A DNA stretch of 23,065 bases from Folioceros fuciformis. Taxonomy: Eukaryota; Anthocerotophyta; Anthocerotopsida; Anthocerotales. The position numbers were made by a program, and so were the translations under genes. Position 1 is the first letter of the stretch. Each line of letters starts with the position of its first letter. The notes under the pieces are model-generated. The model did not search any database, had not been told where the DNA came from, and saw only the letters and a program-made list of their open reading frames with translations. Of the stretch, positions 10,564 to 19,114 are shown piece after piece. The DNA is taken from the NCBI GenBank assembly GCA_049999805.1, contig JBNGIO010003109.1:1-23065 (forward strand), written 5' to 3'.

Positions 10564-11310
10564 ATGTTAGGCATACCATATAGCGAGCCAGTAGGTAGTC
10601 TGCTCTACCTATCCATATGGACGAGACCTGATGTTGCACAAGCAGTGAACATGGCATCTAAATACCTCTCCAATCCTAGCAAAGCTCACTGGACCTGCGT
10701 CAAGCGTATATTGCATTATTTAAAGAAGACAAAGTCATTGGGGCTCATATATAGAGGTAACCATTCTCCCAAGCTCACCCTAACTTCCTTCTTAGATGCA
10801 GATTGGGCAGGAGATCTAGATGCGAGGAAATCAACTACAGCATACTGCATGACCATCAATGGTTGCACAATATCATGGGCGTGTAAGAAGATGCAGACCA
10901 TCTGCACCTTGTCAACAAAAGCAAAGTATGCAGCTACCACACTTGCAGCCAAGGAGATCATTTGGGTGAGACAATTCTTACAAGACATCAGCGAGAACCA
11001 GGATCACCCAACACAATTGTTCTGCGACAATCAGTCGGCCATCGCCATGACTCTTAACCCGGTGCTACATGCAAGGACTAAGCACGTAGAGATACAGCAT
11101 CACTTTATTCGACAAGTAGTATCCAGCAAGCAAGTTATACTGAAGTACATCAACACGACGGACAATATTACGGATCTGCTGACAAAGGGCATGCCGAAAG
11201 CACTCCTTAAGAAGCACACCAAAGGCATAGGCCTGGAGAGCAAAGAGTCTTATCTTGGCATCCATGCATCTGATGTCTCCAACAACCAGGATGCAGGGGG
11301 AGCATCTTAG
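10564..11310 (+). pseudogene. Copia B RT end and RNase H
   Basis: The frame opens with the RT end (PVGSLLYLSIWTRPDVAQAV) and passes through HWTCVKRILHYLKKT into RNase H. The Asp of FLDADWAGD and the Asp of LFCDNQSAIAM are kept. The motif that normally reads STEAEY is STKAKY at 10912-10929, so the catalytic glutamate is replaced by lysine; both changed positions fit G-to-A mutation. HARTKHVEIQHHFIR and TDNITDLLTKGMPK are typical of the copia C-terminus. It is in a different frame from the preceding RT piece, a frameshift lying between 10510 and 10564. Confidence 0.9.
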
Positions 11311-11640
11311 CCCCTTTCGTAGCTCGGATTGGTTCTGGGGACAAACCCCCATTGACAGCTCAATCATCTGGAAGAGGCTAGACAATCGCCAGCTTGAGCC
11401 AAGCCCTAAGATTGTGACCTTCAGTTACAACAGCTCGAGCACCTTGCTTCTTCAATTTGCACCTTCCATCTTTGTGTTTGGGTACTTCCTCTTGCTCGAG
11501 ACTCGCAACCTTTTCACTGATCAGCTTGATTATGTGACTCGCAAGCTAGAGTAGCCACTAGAGACTTGACAGCACACTAAGGACAAGGTTGAGACAAGTA
11601 TGGGAGACTGAAGCCATCACGGCGAGCTTGAATCCGCAGC

Positions 11641-11649
11641 GAGGGGGAG
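11641..11649 (+). promoter_or_regulatory. Copia B polypurine tract
   Basis: GAGGGGGAG directly precedes the 3' LTR, the expected place for the primer of plus-strand DNA synthesis. The 330 bp between the pol stop and this tract hold no recognised gene. Confidence 0.85.
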
Positions 11650-11848
11650 TTTTGGAGAAACAACTTGCACGCTACGAATCAACACCTAGACATAGCAACA
11701 ATTTAGGGCATGTTTCGTTTAATAAGGATAAAACTTTAGTTGATTGAAACTGTTGTTTTAGTTATTTCCATTAATACATGTTAACCGAATAAAACGATTA
11801 TATAACTATACTCTCCTGAGTATATGTACATAGTTTTCCCTTAAATCA
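11650..11848 (+). repeat. Copia B 3' LTR (199 bp)
   Basis: It starts TTTTGGAG (first base pair TT where the 5' copy has TG), follows the polypurine tract, and ends TTAAATCA before the target duplication. A TATATAA at 11799-11805 is a possible promoter TATA box. Only its first 51 bp have a 5' partner. Confidence 0.88.
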
Positions 11849-11854
11849 AAGTAC
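11849..11854 (+). repeat. Target-site duplication of copia B, right copy (AAGTAC)
   Basis: It repeats the 6 bases before 7779. LINE sequence resumes directly after it, so joining 7778 to 11855 restores the uninterrupted LINE. Confidence 0.8.
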
Positions 11855-12544
11855 TCTCTCAATTTGTATTTTCCTAGCTTCTTGATACAACTTTAAGTAC
11901 TTATGAGGGAAGCTTGGTTGGACACGAATAATATGCCTGATGCAAGTAGGAGGTTCCCCCTCCAAGTTGATGCACAACATCCTAGTCTTACTCCAGTTCA
12001 CTTTGCGCCTTGATAACTGACAGAAAACCTACACCTAGAAGAGCAAAGCTGTAAGACATTCCCTTGTTGCAGATGAGAATAGCAACGTATCATCAACGAA
12101 GGCTAAGATGCGCAACCCTGAACCATCAGGGGTCTGAATGCCTTCAATCCATGGGTCATGTTTGACTACTCACAAGAGAAAGTTAGTGACAATGATAAAC
12201 AGAAAGGGGGCCAAGGGGCATCCTTGACGGATAGAGCGGTAATGTCAAACCGTTTGGTAAAAGATCTATTGACGGAGACCATTGCACCTACATCTTCATA
12301 GAGGATTGCTATCCACCTGCAGAAGTTGTTACCAAGCCCAAAGCTCCATATGCATCTCCATAAGAAGTGCCACTCAACAAAGTCGTACGTCTTATAGAAA
12401 TATGGGGAGATAAACATAGTCAGTTTGTAATGAACCAAAGCGTTGTACTTGGCCTCACGCAAAAGCAATAGGTTATCGAAAATGCCCCTGTTTTGGACGA
12501 ACCCTTGTTGTTCCACCGCCAGCTACTCATCCAAAAAGGGATTG
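11855..12544 (-). mobile_element. LINE retrotransposon, middle segment: reverse transcriptase palm
   Basis: On the - strand the ORF 12166-12516 reads EQQGFVQNRGIFDNLLLLRE, then YKTYDFVEWHFLWR and GLGNNFCRWI.LYEDVGA, the classic RT blocks of plant LINEs. After a frameshift near 12220 the catalytic box appears as FVDDTLLFS (12074-12100), a variant of the usual Y/FADD. A further stretch EGEPPTCIRH follows at ~11940-11970, leading to the junction with the 3' segment. A stop lies just upstream at the segment's high end (FLDE*LAVEQQ). The direct upstream continuation is at 19110, beyond copia A. Confidence 0.93.
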
Positions 12545-12549
12545 ATCTT
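12545..12549 (-). repeat. Target-site duplication of copia A, left copy (ATCTT)
   Basis: ATCTT abuts the TGATCGG end of the 12550 LTR and is repeated exactly at 19110-19114. Confidence 0.97.
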
Positions 12550-12746
12550 TGATCGGATAAATCCATACTTTTATATACAAGGGAATAGAAGCATATTTCT
12601 ATTCAAAATAATACATTACATAATTTGAACAAGTGTTACTTCTTATATACTAAGTAACCCTTCACTAAGTGCTCTTTGGATATACGAACCCTAATTGGTT
12701 ATAACATAGCCCTAACCCTAAGCGACAATAAGCTTATGCCCTAACA
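12550..12746 (-). repeat. Copia A 3' LTR (197 bp)
   Basis: Read on the + strand it runs TGATCGGATAAATCC to TATGCCCTAACA and aligns along its whole length to 18913-19109 with 12 substitutions and no indel. It contains three CCCTAA telobox-like units. Its other end abuts the polypurine tract. Confidence 0.97.
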
Positions 12747-12755
12747 CCCTCCCTT
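12747..12755 (-). promoter_or_regulatory. Copia A polypurine tract
   Basis: On the - strand AAGGGAGGG immediately precedes the TGTTAGGG start of the 3' LTR, the expected site of plus-strand priming. Confidence 0.88.
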
Positions 12756-13541
12756 AAGCGTACGAGCTTAGAGAGGCATCCAAAGGTTAGTCACGAGGAG
12801 CGGGCACCGGCTGGTTGTGGGGATGATGCAATTACGCCCAACAACCTTCATTGAGTGCGCACCTATGCGCTTAATCTGGTAGGGATGGCTACAAGTATTG
12901 CGACAGGTTACACTACCTTCATCACAGCCATTTGCACTTGTGTGCAAATCCTCAGTCTATTGTTGGTGGCAGCCATGGCTCCCAAACGTAAGGCAAGAGG
13001 CGGGAAGGCTGCTAGCCCTATGTGTGAGCACGGTAGGAAAGGAAGAGGGAGGTAGAAAAATCAGCTGCCACGACCTGTTCCCCTAAAGGCTTAGGAGTGG
13101 GATGAACGCCATGTCCTAGGCTCATGTGTGACGGACGGTGGGTGGAAGATTACCCTTGAAGTTAAACTATGCTGGAGCAAGCCCGTGAGGGTGGAGGAGA
13201 GCTGCAACCTGCCAGCAGATGTGGGAGATAGCGCCTACTTGCTCAAACAACTTCACGAAGCAAAGAAGTTGCTCCAGCTACTCAAAGAGAGGCAAGAGAG
13301 GGAGAGGTGATCATCCAGCACCCAGGTCCCTTTCAAAACGTGGAGCTTCATCCACCTGCTGCTAGTATTAAAATACTGCTGTTACTACTGCTTAACAATC
13401 TACTGCTAATGAGCACACTGCTGCTGTGTAACCCTCCCTGTCTCATGACTGTAGGCAAAAACAGGAGACACCAGGCAGCTGGCAACAAAGCACAACTGTA
13501 ACAACATCAGAGGACTAGGTCCTCACCCGTAAGGCCCCCTC
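12756..13541. other. Extra region between copia A pol and its 3' LTR
   Basis: In most copia elements pol ends close to the polypurine tract; here 786 bp intervene. No - strand frame of note exists. The + strand carries the coding-like frame described next (12975-13310), then a low-complexity stretch rich in CTG/CTA-type triplets at 13360-13435. The region's GC and codon texture differ from the pol gene by eye. It may be captured host DNA or an element-specific accessory region. Confidence 0.7.
12975..13310 (+). pseudogene. Decayed antisense ORF in copia A (unknown protein)
   Basis: The + strand frame starts at ATG 12975 with MAPKRKARGGKAAS, a basic nuclear-localisation-like start. It is interrupted by TAG at 13053-13055 and 13092-13094, then stays open to 13310. 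The middle has EWDERHVLGSCVTDGGWK and the end is an acidic/basic leucine-rich helix (LLKQLHEAKKLLQLLKERQE) that looks like a coiled coil. It runs opposite to gag-pol. Antisense ORFs 3' of pol are known in some plant LTR retrotransposons; I do not recognise this protein. It could instead be a captured host gene piece. A real former gene is likelier than chance, but not proven. Confidence 0.5.
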
Positions 13542-15965
13542 TCACTGTGCACTGAAGTATTGGTTGTAATTAAACAGTCCAAGGCCATCCATATGTTTTT
13601 GATGTTTGTCTTTAGGCAGGGCCTTTGTTAGGATGTCAGCTATGTTGCCATCAGTAGGCACATAAAGGATTTTAACAATTCCCCTCTCAGCTGCATCCCT
13701 AACATAGTGGTGGTGGATCTCGATATATTTCGTCCGTGCATGGAAGCAGGGGTTAGCCACCATGGTGATCACAGATTGGTTGTCACAAAAGAGGTGAGTG
13801 GGCCCATCCTGTGTCTCTCCTATATCCTTCAAGAATGCACGGTCCCATTCAACTTCTTTTGTGGCATCTGTAAGGGACTTATATTCAGCCTCAGTGCTGG
13901 ATAAGGCTATACTAGTCTGCTTCTTGTAGCTCCAGTTGACAGCTGCTTGGGACAAGAGGAAAGCATATATTCTGGAGTCACTATCAGAAGCCCAGTCAGC
14001 GTCAGTGAACCCTTGCAAAGATAAGTGCCTCTTACCACTGCTCCTGTAGCATAGGCCTATATGGTGAGTCCCTTTCAAGTATCGAAAGATTCTCTTTACG
14101 GTAGTCCAGTGGGCACGGCTAGGGTGCTCTAAGAACTATGAAACAGTGCTGACTAAGTGCTGGATGTCGGGTCGTGTCCAGTTACTAACAAAAATTAGAC
14201 TACCCACAACGTGACGATATAGAATGTCCTGCATGTCCAGTTGGTCAGCTTCAGTTGTGGCACATTCATATCTCATGAGCTTGGCACCTATTGCACCTGG
14301 AGTAGCTGCTGGATGTGCCTGGCCCATGTTGAACTTGTGCAGAATCTCTGTTATGTATTTATGCTGGTGTATTATGAGCAGTCCCTTAGAACGGACCCTT
14401 AACACCTGAATACCAAGGCAGAATAGGAGATATCCACTGTGTGTCATCTCAAATGTTTCCCTTAACATGTCCTTAAGGTGTGTGAGTAGGGATGTGTCGT
14501 TGGTTGCAAGTATCACATCGTCTACATAAAGGGCAAGAATCACGTAAGTATCCCCTTTCTTCAACACATACACATTTGAGTCTGCTTGGCATTGGCGAAA
14601 ACCAAGGCCTTTAAGAGCTTTGTCACAACGCTTATACCAGCGTTCTGCACTTTGCTTCAGCCCATATAAGCATTTGATTAACTGACACACGTAATCAGGA
14701 TGTGCAGGATTGGCATATTCTTTAGGCTGTTCCATACACAGCTCTTCCTCAAGGATGCCATGGAGGAAAGTAGTGCATACATCCATCTGCTGCAGTTCCA
14801 GATCATCCTCAGTTGCTAGGGCAAATATCAGCCTAAGGGATTGAGCACGAACTACAGGAGAGAATGTCTCCTGATAGTCCAAGCCAGCAATTTGTGTGAA
14901 ACCCCGAGCACATGAACGTTCTTTGTACCTTGCTATTTTTCCCTCTGCATTGAGTTTGTGTTTGAACATCCACTTACAAGTAATAGGTTTTCTATTGGTA
15001 GGCCTAGGAACCAGCTTCCATGTTCCATTTTTGATCAAGCTATTATATTCGTTGTCTACTACGATTTTCCATTTCTCCTTGTCTGGACCAATGAAAGCTT
15101 CTGTAAGGCTAATCGGCTCTATTGGAACAGGAGGGGGAGATATAACAGCTCCTGCATGACGGCGGAAATCAACAGATTGGTATCTTGGTTCCTTCCACTC
15201 TGAAGGTGGAGGTCTTGGGCGAGCTGATCGTCGTGGACTAGCATCTTCATCCACAAGAGGGGCCATAGCCATAGGATGAGGGATGTCAACAACCTCATGC
15301 CCGACATCTTCATCTATAGGTTGGCCAGCCTCTTCAAAAAGGTTTTGTTGTTCCTCCTGTGCTTCGTCATGATCATCATAGAATACATCTAGATCATCCT
15401 CAACATCTAGCAGTGGTGCAAGCTCCTGTTGTTGGTCAGGAGCAGCATCCAGGTCGCCTAGAGGGTCTGGAGGTGGATCTGCCATGTCTCCTAACACTTG
15501 TGGTTCAGGGTCAGCATCATCAGGGTAGAAGGAAAACAGTGCGACTGGTTTGTCAAGCTCATCATCAACACTAGTCATAGGTTCTAAGACGAGTCTACTC
15601 TTCTTATCAACAAGTTGAAAGGGTTCCACAAAGGTGACGCTTCTTGCTAGAACCAATTGTTGTGATGTTGGATCAAGCAGCTTATATGCTTTCACCTGTT
15701 TGGTGTAACCCATAAATGTTAAGTAGCGAGAACGATTGTCTAACTTCCTGTGCTTCTTTGCAGGGATATAAACATAGGCCTTGGATCCAAAAATCTTGAG
15801 GTGAAGGAGACTAGGTTTCCATTTCCAGACAAGCTCAAAAGGTGTGGCAGAGGCAAGGGGGCTAGTGGGCAGTTTGTTCAGTATGTACGTGGAGGTCACT
15901 ATAACTTCAGCCCAATAGGAAGAAGGTAAGCCTGCCCATAATAACATAGTTTGAGTCATACCCAT
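13542..15965 (-). pseudogene. Copia A pol: integrase C-terminus, reverse transcriptase and RNase H
   Basis: A single frame from 15965 to 13542 is broken by only one stop, TAG at 14136-14138; the 609-codon ORF above it and the 178-codon ORF below it are in register. The start continues the integrase (LLWAGLPSSYWAEV, GYTKQVKAYKLLDP). An acidic linker follows, then RT with KWMFKHKLN, RYKERSCARGFTQIAG, LQQMDVCTTFLHG, CLYGLKQ and the catalytic LYVDDVILA (YVDD 14517-14528). RNase H has GFTDADWASD, SSTEAEY, LFCDNQSV and DILTKALPK; the usual RRSTSG-type block after DSR is shortened. Expected host role is reverse transcription inside virus-like particles. The preceding integrase core is defective. Confidence 0.93.
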
Positions 15966-16137
15966 CAGTGTTTGGTTTGTGTTTGGTTTTTACGTTCAAC
16001 AACTCCATTCTGTTGCTGCGTGTAAGGGACTATTAGCTGATGGATAATGCCTTGTTCTGCCAGGGAAAGGTCCATGTATATCGGGTATAATCATCAATAA
16101 TGGTCAAGTAGTATTCTGCCCCACCAAGTGAAAGAAC
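15966..16137 (-). pseudogene. Copia A integrase core remnant with internal deletion
   Basis: Just past the stop at 16138, GGAEYYLTIIDDYTRYTW is read, then at ~16046-16062 the sequence jumps to GIIHQLIVPYTQQQNGVVER. The intervening core, normally about 70 residues with the second catalytic Asp (TDNGGEF-type), is missing. The first Asp (VHSD, upstream) and the Glu in VVER remain. An 11-bp perfect tandem duplication at 15968-15989 then shifts the frame before the 15965 ORF. Confidence 0.9.
15968..15989. repeat. 11-bp perfect tandem duplication causing a frameshift
   Basis: GTGTTTGGTTT occurs twice without a gap (15968-15978 and 15979-15989). The extra 11 bases break the integrase frame between VVERKNQT and the MGMTQTM segment; without one copy the usual spacing would hold. 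Confidence 0.9.
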
Positions 16138-17876
16138 CTAAAGACGGCAAGAGATGTCAGAGTGAACAAGGTCTAGAAGTTGTGAAGACCTGTGAGCCCC
16201 GTGGGCAGAAGGGAAAGGTTGCTCCTTTTGCTTGGCGAGGGCATAGGTCTCACAGAGTGGCAGTTCCTTCAAACCAGTAGGTAAGGGTTCCCTAAAAAGG
16301 TTTGACTTTGACATAGCAGCCATTGTGGTCCTATTAACATGCCCCAAAAGGGCATGCCGTAGGACAGATTGCTGCTTGGTTGTAAGGTTGCCTACACTTG
16401 CTGAATATGCCTTGTTCTTGTGACCAGGTAAACAGATGATGTCAAGACGATATAGATCATGATCTGGTATAGCCTTGAAGACACAAGTGGCTGGTGAAGC
16501 TTTCCTAAAGAAACAACAACAGTAATCGTGAGAGGTGAGCTCAAAAATCTTGAGCTGCAGAAGTTTGCTCAAGAACAGGAGGTTTTTGGCCATGTGTGGC
16601 ACAAAAAGCACGTCTGTGAGAGTCAGTATTGTCTCACCACTCAATTGAAAGTTGCAGCACCCTTGGCCTTGGATCTCCAGACTTGTGGCTTTTTGTTCAT
16701 CACCTAAGTATACCCTGTCAACAGTGGTGGAATACACTAGGGAACTGAACAAGGATACATCTCTACAAATGTGGGAAGTGGCACAAGAATCCAAGTACCA
16801 AGCTGTCTTGTCTTTAACAATTGCTATGGCTGTAGATCTGAGAGGCCTTTTAGGCTCGCTAGCTTTCTTCTTTCGACAATCACGAGCCCAATGGCCAGGG
16901 ATGCCACACAAATTACACGTACCTATACGCTTGGTTGAATTGGAATTAGAGGATCCTGCATCATTTCGAGAGCTTTGATTGTGAGGTGTTGTCCTTGGCC
17001 TGCCTCTTTGCCTTGGTCTACCATGGAAAGCAGTAAGTACTCTGTCAACTTTGGACTTGGACCCAGACCCTGACATGAGTCTGCTTTGCTCTTCTTGGAA
17101 CAGGGCACCAATCACCTCGTCTAAGGTGAGAGTTGAAGTTTTACCAGCAGCCTGAGCCTGCCGGATGGGGATATTATGCATAGAGAAAAAAATCTAATAA
17201 CTAGGAGGGAGACTTGTCAAGAGCTGTGCAATGACGTCAACTTCGTCAATTACAGTTCCAACAGCAACTAGCTGTGCACGGAGATGTCAGAGCTTGCTAG
17301 TGTGAGCAAGTACCTTATCTCCTTCCCTCATTTTCAGTCCATAGAATTCTTGTCTTAGTGTGTATAAGGTAAGAACATTTCTTACTTCGTATTGGTTGGA
17401 CAGCTGTTTCCATATCTCACTTGCTTTTGTGAGATGCTCAATTGCAGGAATCATGTCTTCTGTAATACCACCTACTAGGAGCGCAATGGATATACCATTG
17501 GCATGAGCCCATCTATCCTTCTCTCCCTTAGTCTTAAAGGGATCAGTTTCATGGATAGACCCATCCACTATGCCCCAAACACCTCTGGCTAGCAATGTAG
17601 ATTTCATTCTAACTCTCCAAACTTCATACTTATGCCCATTGAACCTGTCTTTTTCTTTCAATTCAGATGTGAATTGAAAGAAAAAGGGCTATTGTAGCCA
17701 GGAGGAGGAGGTGGGATAGTTCCCATCGTTTGAAAAGGAATGGGCACTATACTAAGTGTGTTAAGTTGTTGTGCAAGGAGATCGACAAGAGGATCCTGAA
17801 GATCTATTTATGAGCTAGAGCTGCTAAGGGACAAGGTATAAGCATCCTCGTGAGACATAGAAGAACTATCTGTCAT
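16138..17876 (-). pseudogene. Copia A gag, protease and pre-integrase
   Basis: The gag start is ATG 17876 (MTDSSSMSHEDAYTLSLSSS). A stop TAA follows at 17808-17810 and a frameshift near 17670, after a proline-rich PPPPPGY stretch. The UBN2-type gag domain (HKYEVWRVRMKSTLLARGVW) is open from 17661 to 17287. Further in-frame stops are TGA 17287-17289 and a TAG near 17196. From 17181 the frame is open to 16138: CCHC zinc knuckle CNLCGIPGHWARDC (16876-16917), protease WYLDSCATSH with the catalytic motif altered from DSGAT to DSCAT (16777-16791), the integrase His element, LCETYALAKQ where a zinc Cys reads Tyr, and LLDLVHSD with the first integrase Asp. Stop TAG 16138-16140 sits where Gln is usual. 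Confidence 0.92.
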
Positions 17877-18153
17877 GCGTGTGGACAGGAGCCAACAACA
17901 GGACTAGCCTACAAGCATTCTAGATGATACTGTTCAAGTCAAAACGAAATGGTAAGTATGAAACATTGCTCTAGTTGTTAGTTTTCTATTCATAAGTTTT
18001 GAAAGAAACCCTAACTAACCAACCATGTGACGGTTGATGTTGGCGAAGTGTCACGAGAGCAGGAAAGGTGCATTGCCTGGAGGCACCTCTTCCTGCGAAC
18101 AACCACGACGCTTGGCATCTGGGCTGCCACTGGCTCCTGCTGCAAAAAAATGA
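17877..18153. other. Copia A spacer between the extra ORF and gag
   Basis: No ORF or recognisable motif was found here on the element's coding strand. It probably served as part of the RNA leader. Confidence 0.5.
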
Positions 18154-18642
18154 TCACTTTTCTGCGTTTTGCCTTGCAGGATTAGGAAGCAGAGTAGGCA
18201 AATACAATGCAACAACAGGTTGCATAGCAGAGATTATTGTGTCCTGGCGATTCAAACTGCATATAACTTCTAGCAGATGAGAGAGCTCTTGGGTGAGCAT
18301 TTCCAGTCGTCTGTTGGTTTCTGTTGAAAAATAATCTATCATGTCGATGACTTGTATGTACAACAGTGCCGCATTCAAACCCTGTCTAGCAAGGAGTCTC
18401 AACAGAATTTCTTCTGTGTTGGCAAGTCTGTCACTTAGTACTCTATATGCTCCAATAATCTTAGGTAATCTTGGAGAATTGTCTAGAAATAATGTTGCAA
18501 TTTCTTGATGCTCTTCTCGTCCTAGATCTATGGGGGTGTAGATAGGGCCGCCGTCTTCCTCGAGATCTCTGGGAGCAGACTAATGCCTGTCTCTGTCATT
18601 TGCAAATCTATTCACCCTGTCAGATCGCCCTTGAGAAGACAT
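18154..18642 (-). pseudogene. Extra ORF between PBS and gag in copia A (unknown helical protein, one stop)
   Basis: From ATG 18642 (MSSQGRSDRVNRFANDRDRH) one frame runs 163 codons to the stop ending at 18154, broken only by TAG at codon 21 (18580-18582). The product is charged and polar at the N-terminus, then predicted mainly alpha-helical by eye, with leucine-spaced stretches such as RLEMLTQELSHLLEVI. It is in the same orientation as gag but a separate ORF ending ~280 bp before the gag ATG. I recognise no family. Position suggests an element-encoded accessory protein translated from the genomic RNA leader or from its own transcript. Copia elements normally have gag close to the PBS, so this is atypical. 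Confidence 0.65.
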
Positions 18643-18900
18643 TTTCCAGGAATTAGGAATTTAGGAATTGCTGTCATAATTTCCTCAACATTTTATTATT
18701 ATTATTATTGAGAATTGTTTGCAGAAGGAGCAACCTTGGCTTCATTAGAAACTCTCAGTTATTTAGAATAAATGTGAGATTTTGCTGAAGTCCCTATTGC
18801 TCTTCTTGAACACCAAATATTAAGCTTTAATAAATATACTTCAATTTCCCGTCATAGTCACCATCTTGGTCATTGCCTTAAGATGGACATCAAGAGCGGT

Positions 18901-18912
18901 GCTCTGATGCCA
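18901..18912 (-). promoter_or_regulatory. Copia A primer-binding site (initiator Met tRNA type)
   Basis: Directly inside the 5' LTR the - strand reads TGGCATCAGAGC. This differs at one base from TGGTATCAGAGC, the standard plant copia primer site complementary to initiator methionine tRNA. Its position and orientation fix the element as - strand. Confidence 0.93.
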
Positions 18913-19109
18913 TGATCGGATAAATCCATACTTTTATATACAAGGGAATAGAAGCATATTTCTATTCACAATAATATATTACGTAAATTGAACAAGTGTT
19001 ACTGCTTATATACTAAGTAACCCTTCACTAAGTGCCATTTGGATATACGAACCCTAACTGGTTATAACATAACCCTAACCCTAAGTGACGTTAAGCTTAT
19101 GCCCTAACA
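18913..19109 (-). repeat. Copia A 5' LTR (197 bp)
   Basis: It pairs with 12550-12746. On the - strand it starts TGTTAGGGCATAAGC. It carries a TATATAAG at 19005-19012 as a likely promoter TATA box and an AACGTCAC near 19085-19093 that resembles a bZIP/as-1 TGACG site; the 3' LTR has lost the latter. Three CCCTAA units are present. Confidence 0.97.
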
Positions 19110-19114
19110 ATCTT
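19110..19114 (-). repeat. Target-site duplication of copia A, right copy (ATCTT)
   Basis: It exactly repeats 12545-12549. LINE coding sequence continues straight into it on the - strand. Confidence 0.97.

Larger units (their letters stand above)
7779..11848 (+). mobile_element. Copia B: degenerate, internally deleted Ty1/copia retrotransposon inserted in the LINE
   Basis: The element runs from TGTTGGAG at 7779 to TTAAATCA at 11848, between AAGTAC copies. Order on the + strand is 5' LTR remnant, gag zinc knuckle, protease, integrase, reverse transcriptase, RNase H, polypurine tract, 3' LTR. Integrase before RT defines Ty1/copia. Missing are most of the 5' LTR with the PBS, most of gag, and a block of RT. 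Several frameshifts and stops break the rest, so it cannot code for its own movement. Its orientation is opposite to the host LINE and to copia A. If the element is removed, the LINE frame reads LREYLGLPF across the junction. Confidence 0.92.
12550..19109 (-). mobile_element. Copia A: full-length but degenerate Ty1/copia retrotransposon inserted in the LINE
   Basis: The 6560-bp element has two 197-bp LTRs with TG..CA ends and a 5-bp ATCTT target duplication. Order on the - strand is 5' LTR (18913-19109), PBS, extra ORF (18642-18154), gag (17876-~17180), zinc knuckle and protease, integrase, RT, RNase H (to 13542), an extra ~0.8-kb region, polypurine tract and 3' LTR (12550-12746). Twelve of 197 LTR positions differ by hand count, about 6%, so insertion is not recent. 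All coding regions carry breaks, including loss of the second catalytic Asp of integrase. It is not autonomous in this copy. Confidence 0.97.

Noticed and set aside
11255-11554. 99-codon + ORF after copia B RNase H
   Set aside because: It overlaps the end of RNase H in another frame, is not recognised, and lies where copia elements have non-coding sequence.
11700-11894. A MITE-like insertion starting AGGGCATGTTTCGTT between copia B and the LINE
   Set aside because: No inverted terminal repeat. The segment is fully explained as the rest of the 199-bp 3' LTR followed, after AAGTAC, by LINE sequence.
12700-12725. Interstitial telomere array (CCCTAACCCTAA)
   Set aside because: Only two to three units, repeated identically in both LTRs, so it is part of the LTR rather than telomeric DNA.
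14896-15203. Plus-strand ORFs over copia A pol
   Set aside because: They are antisense shadows of the linker/RT region and show no motif of their own.
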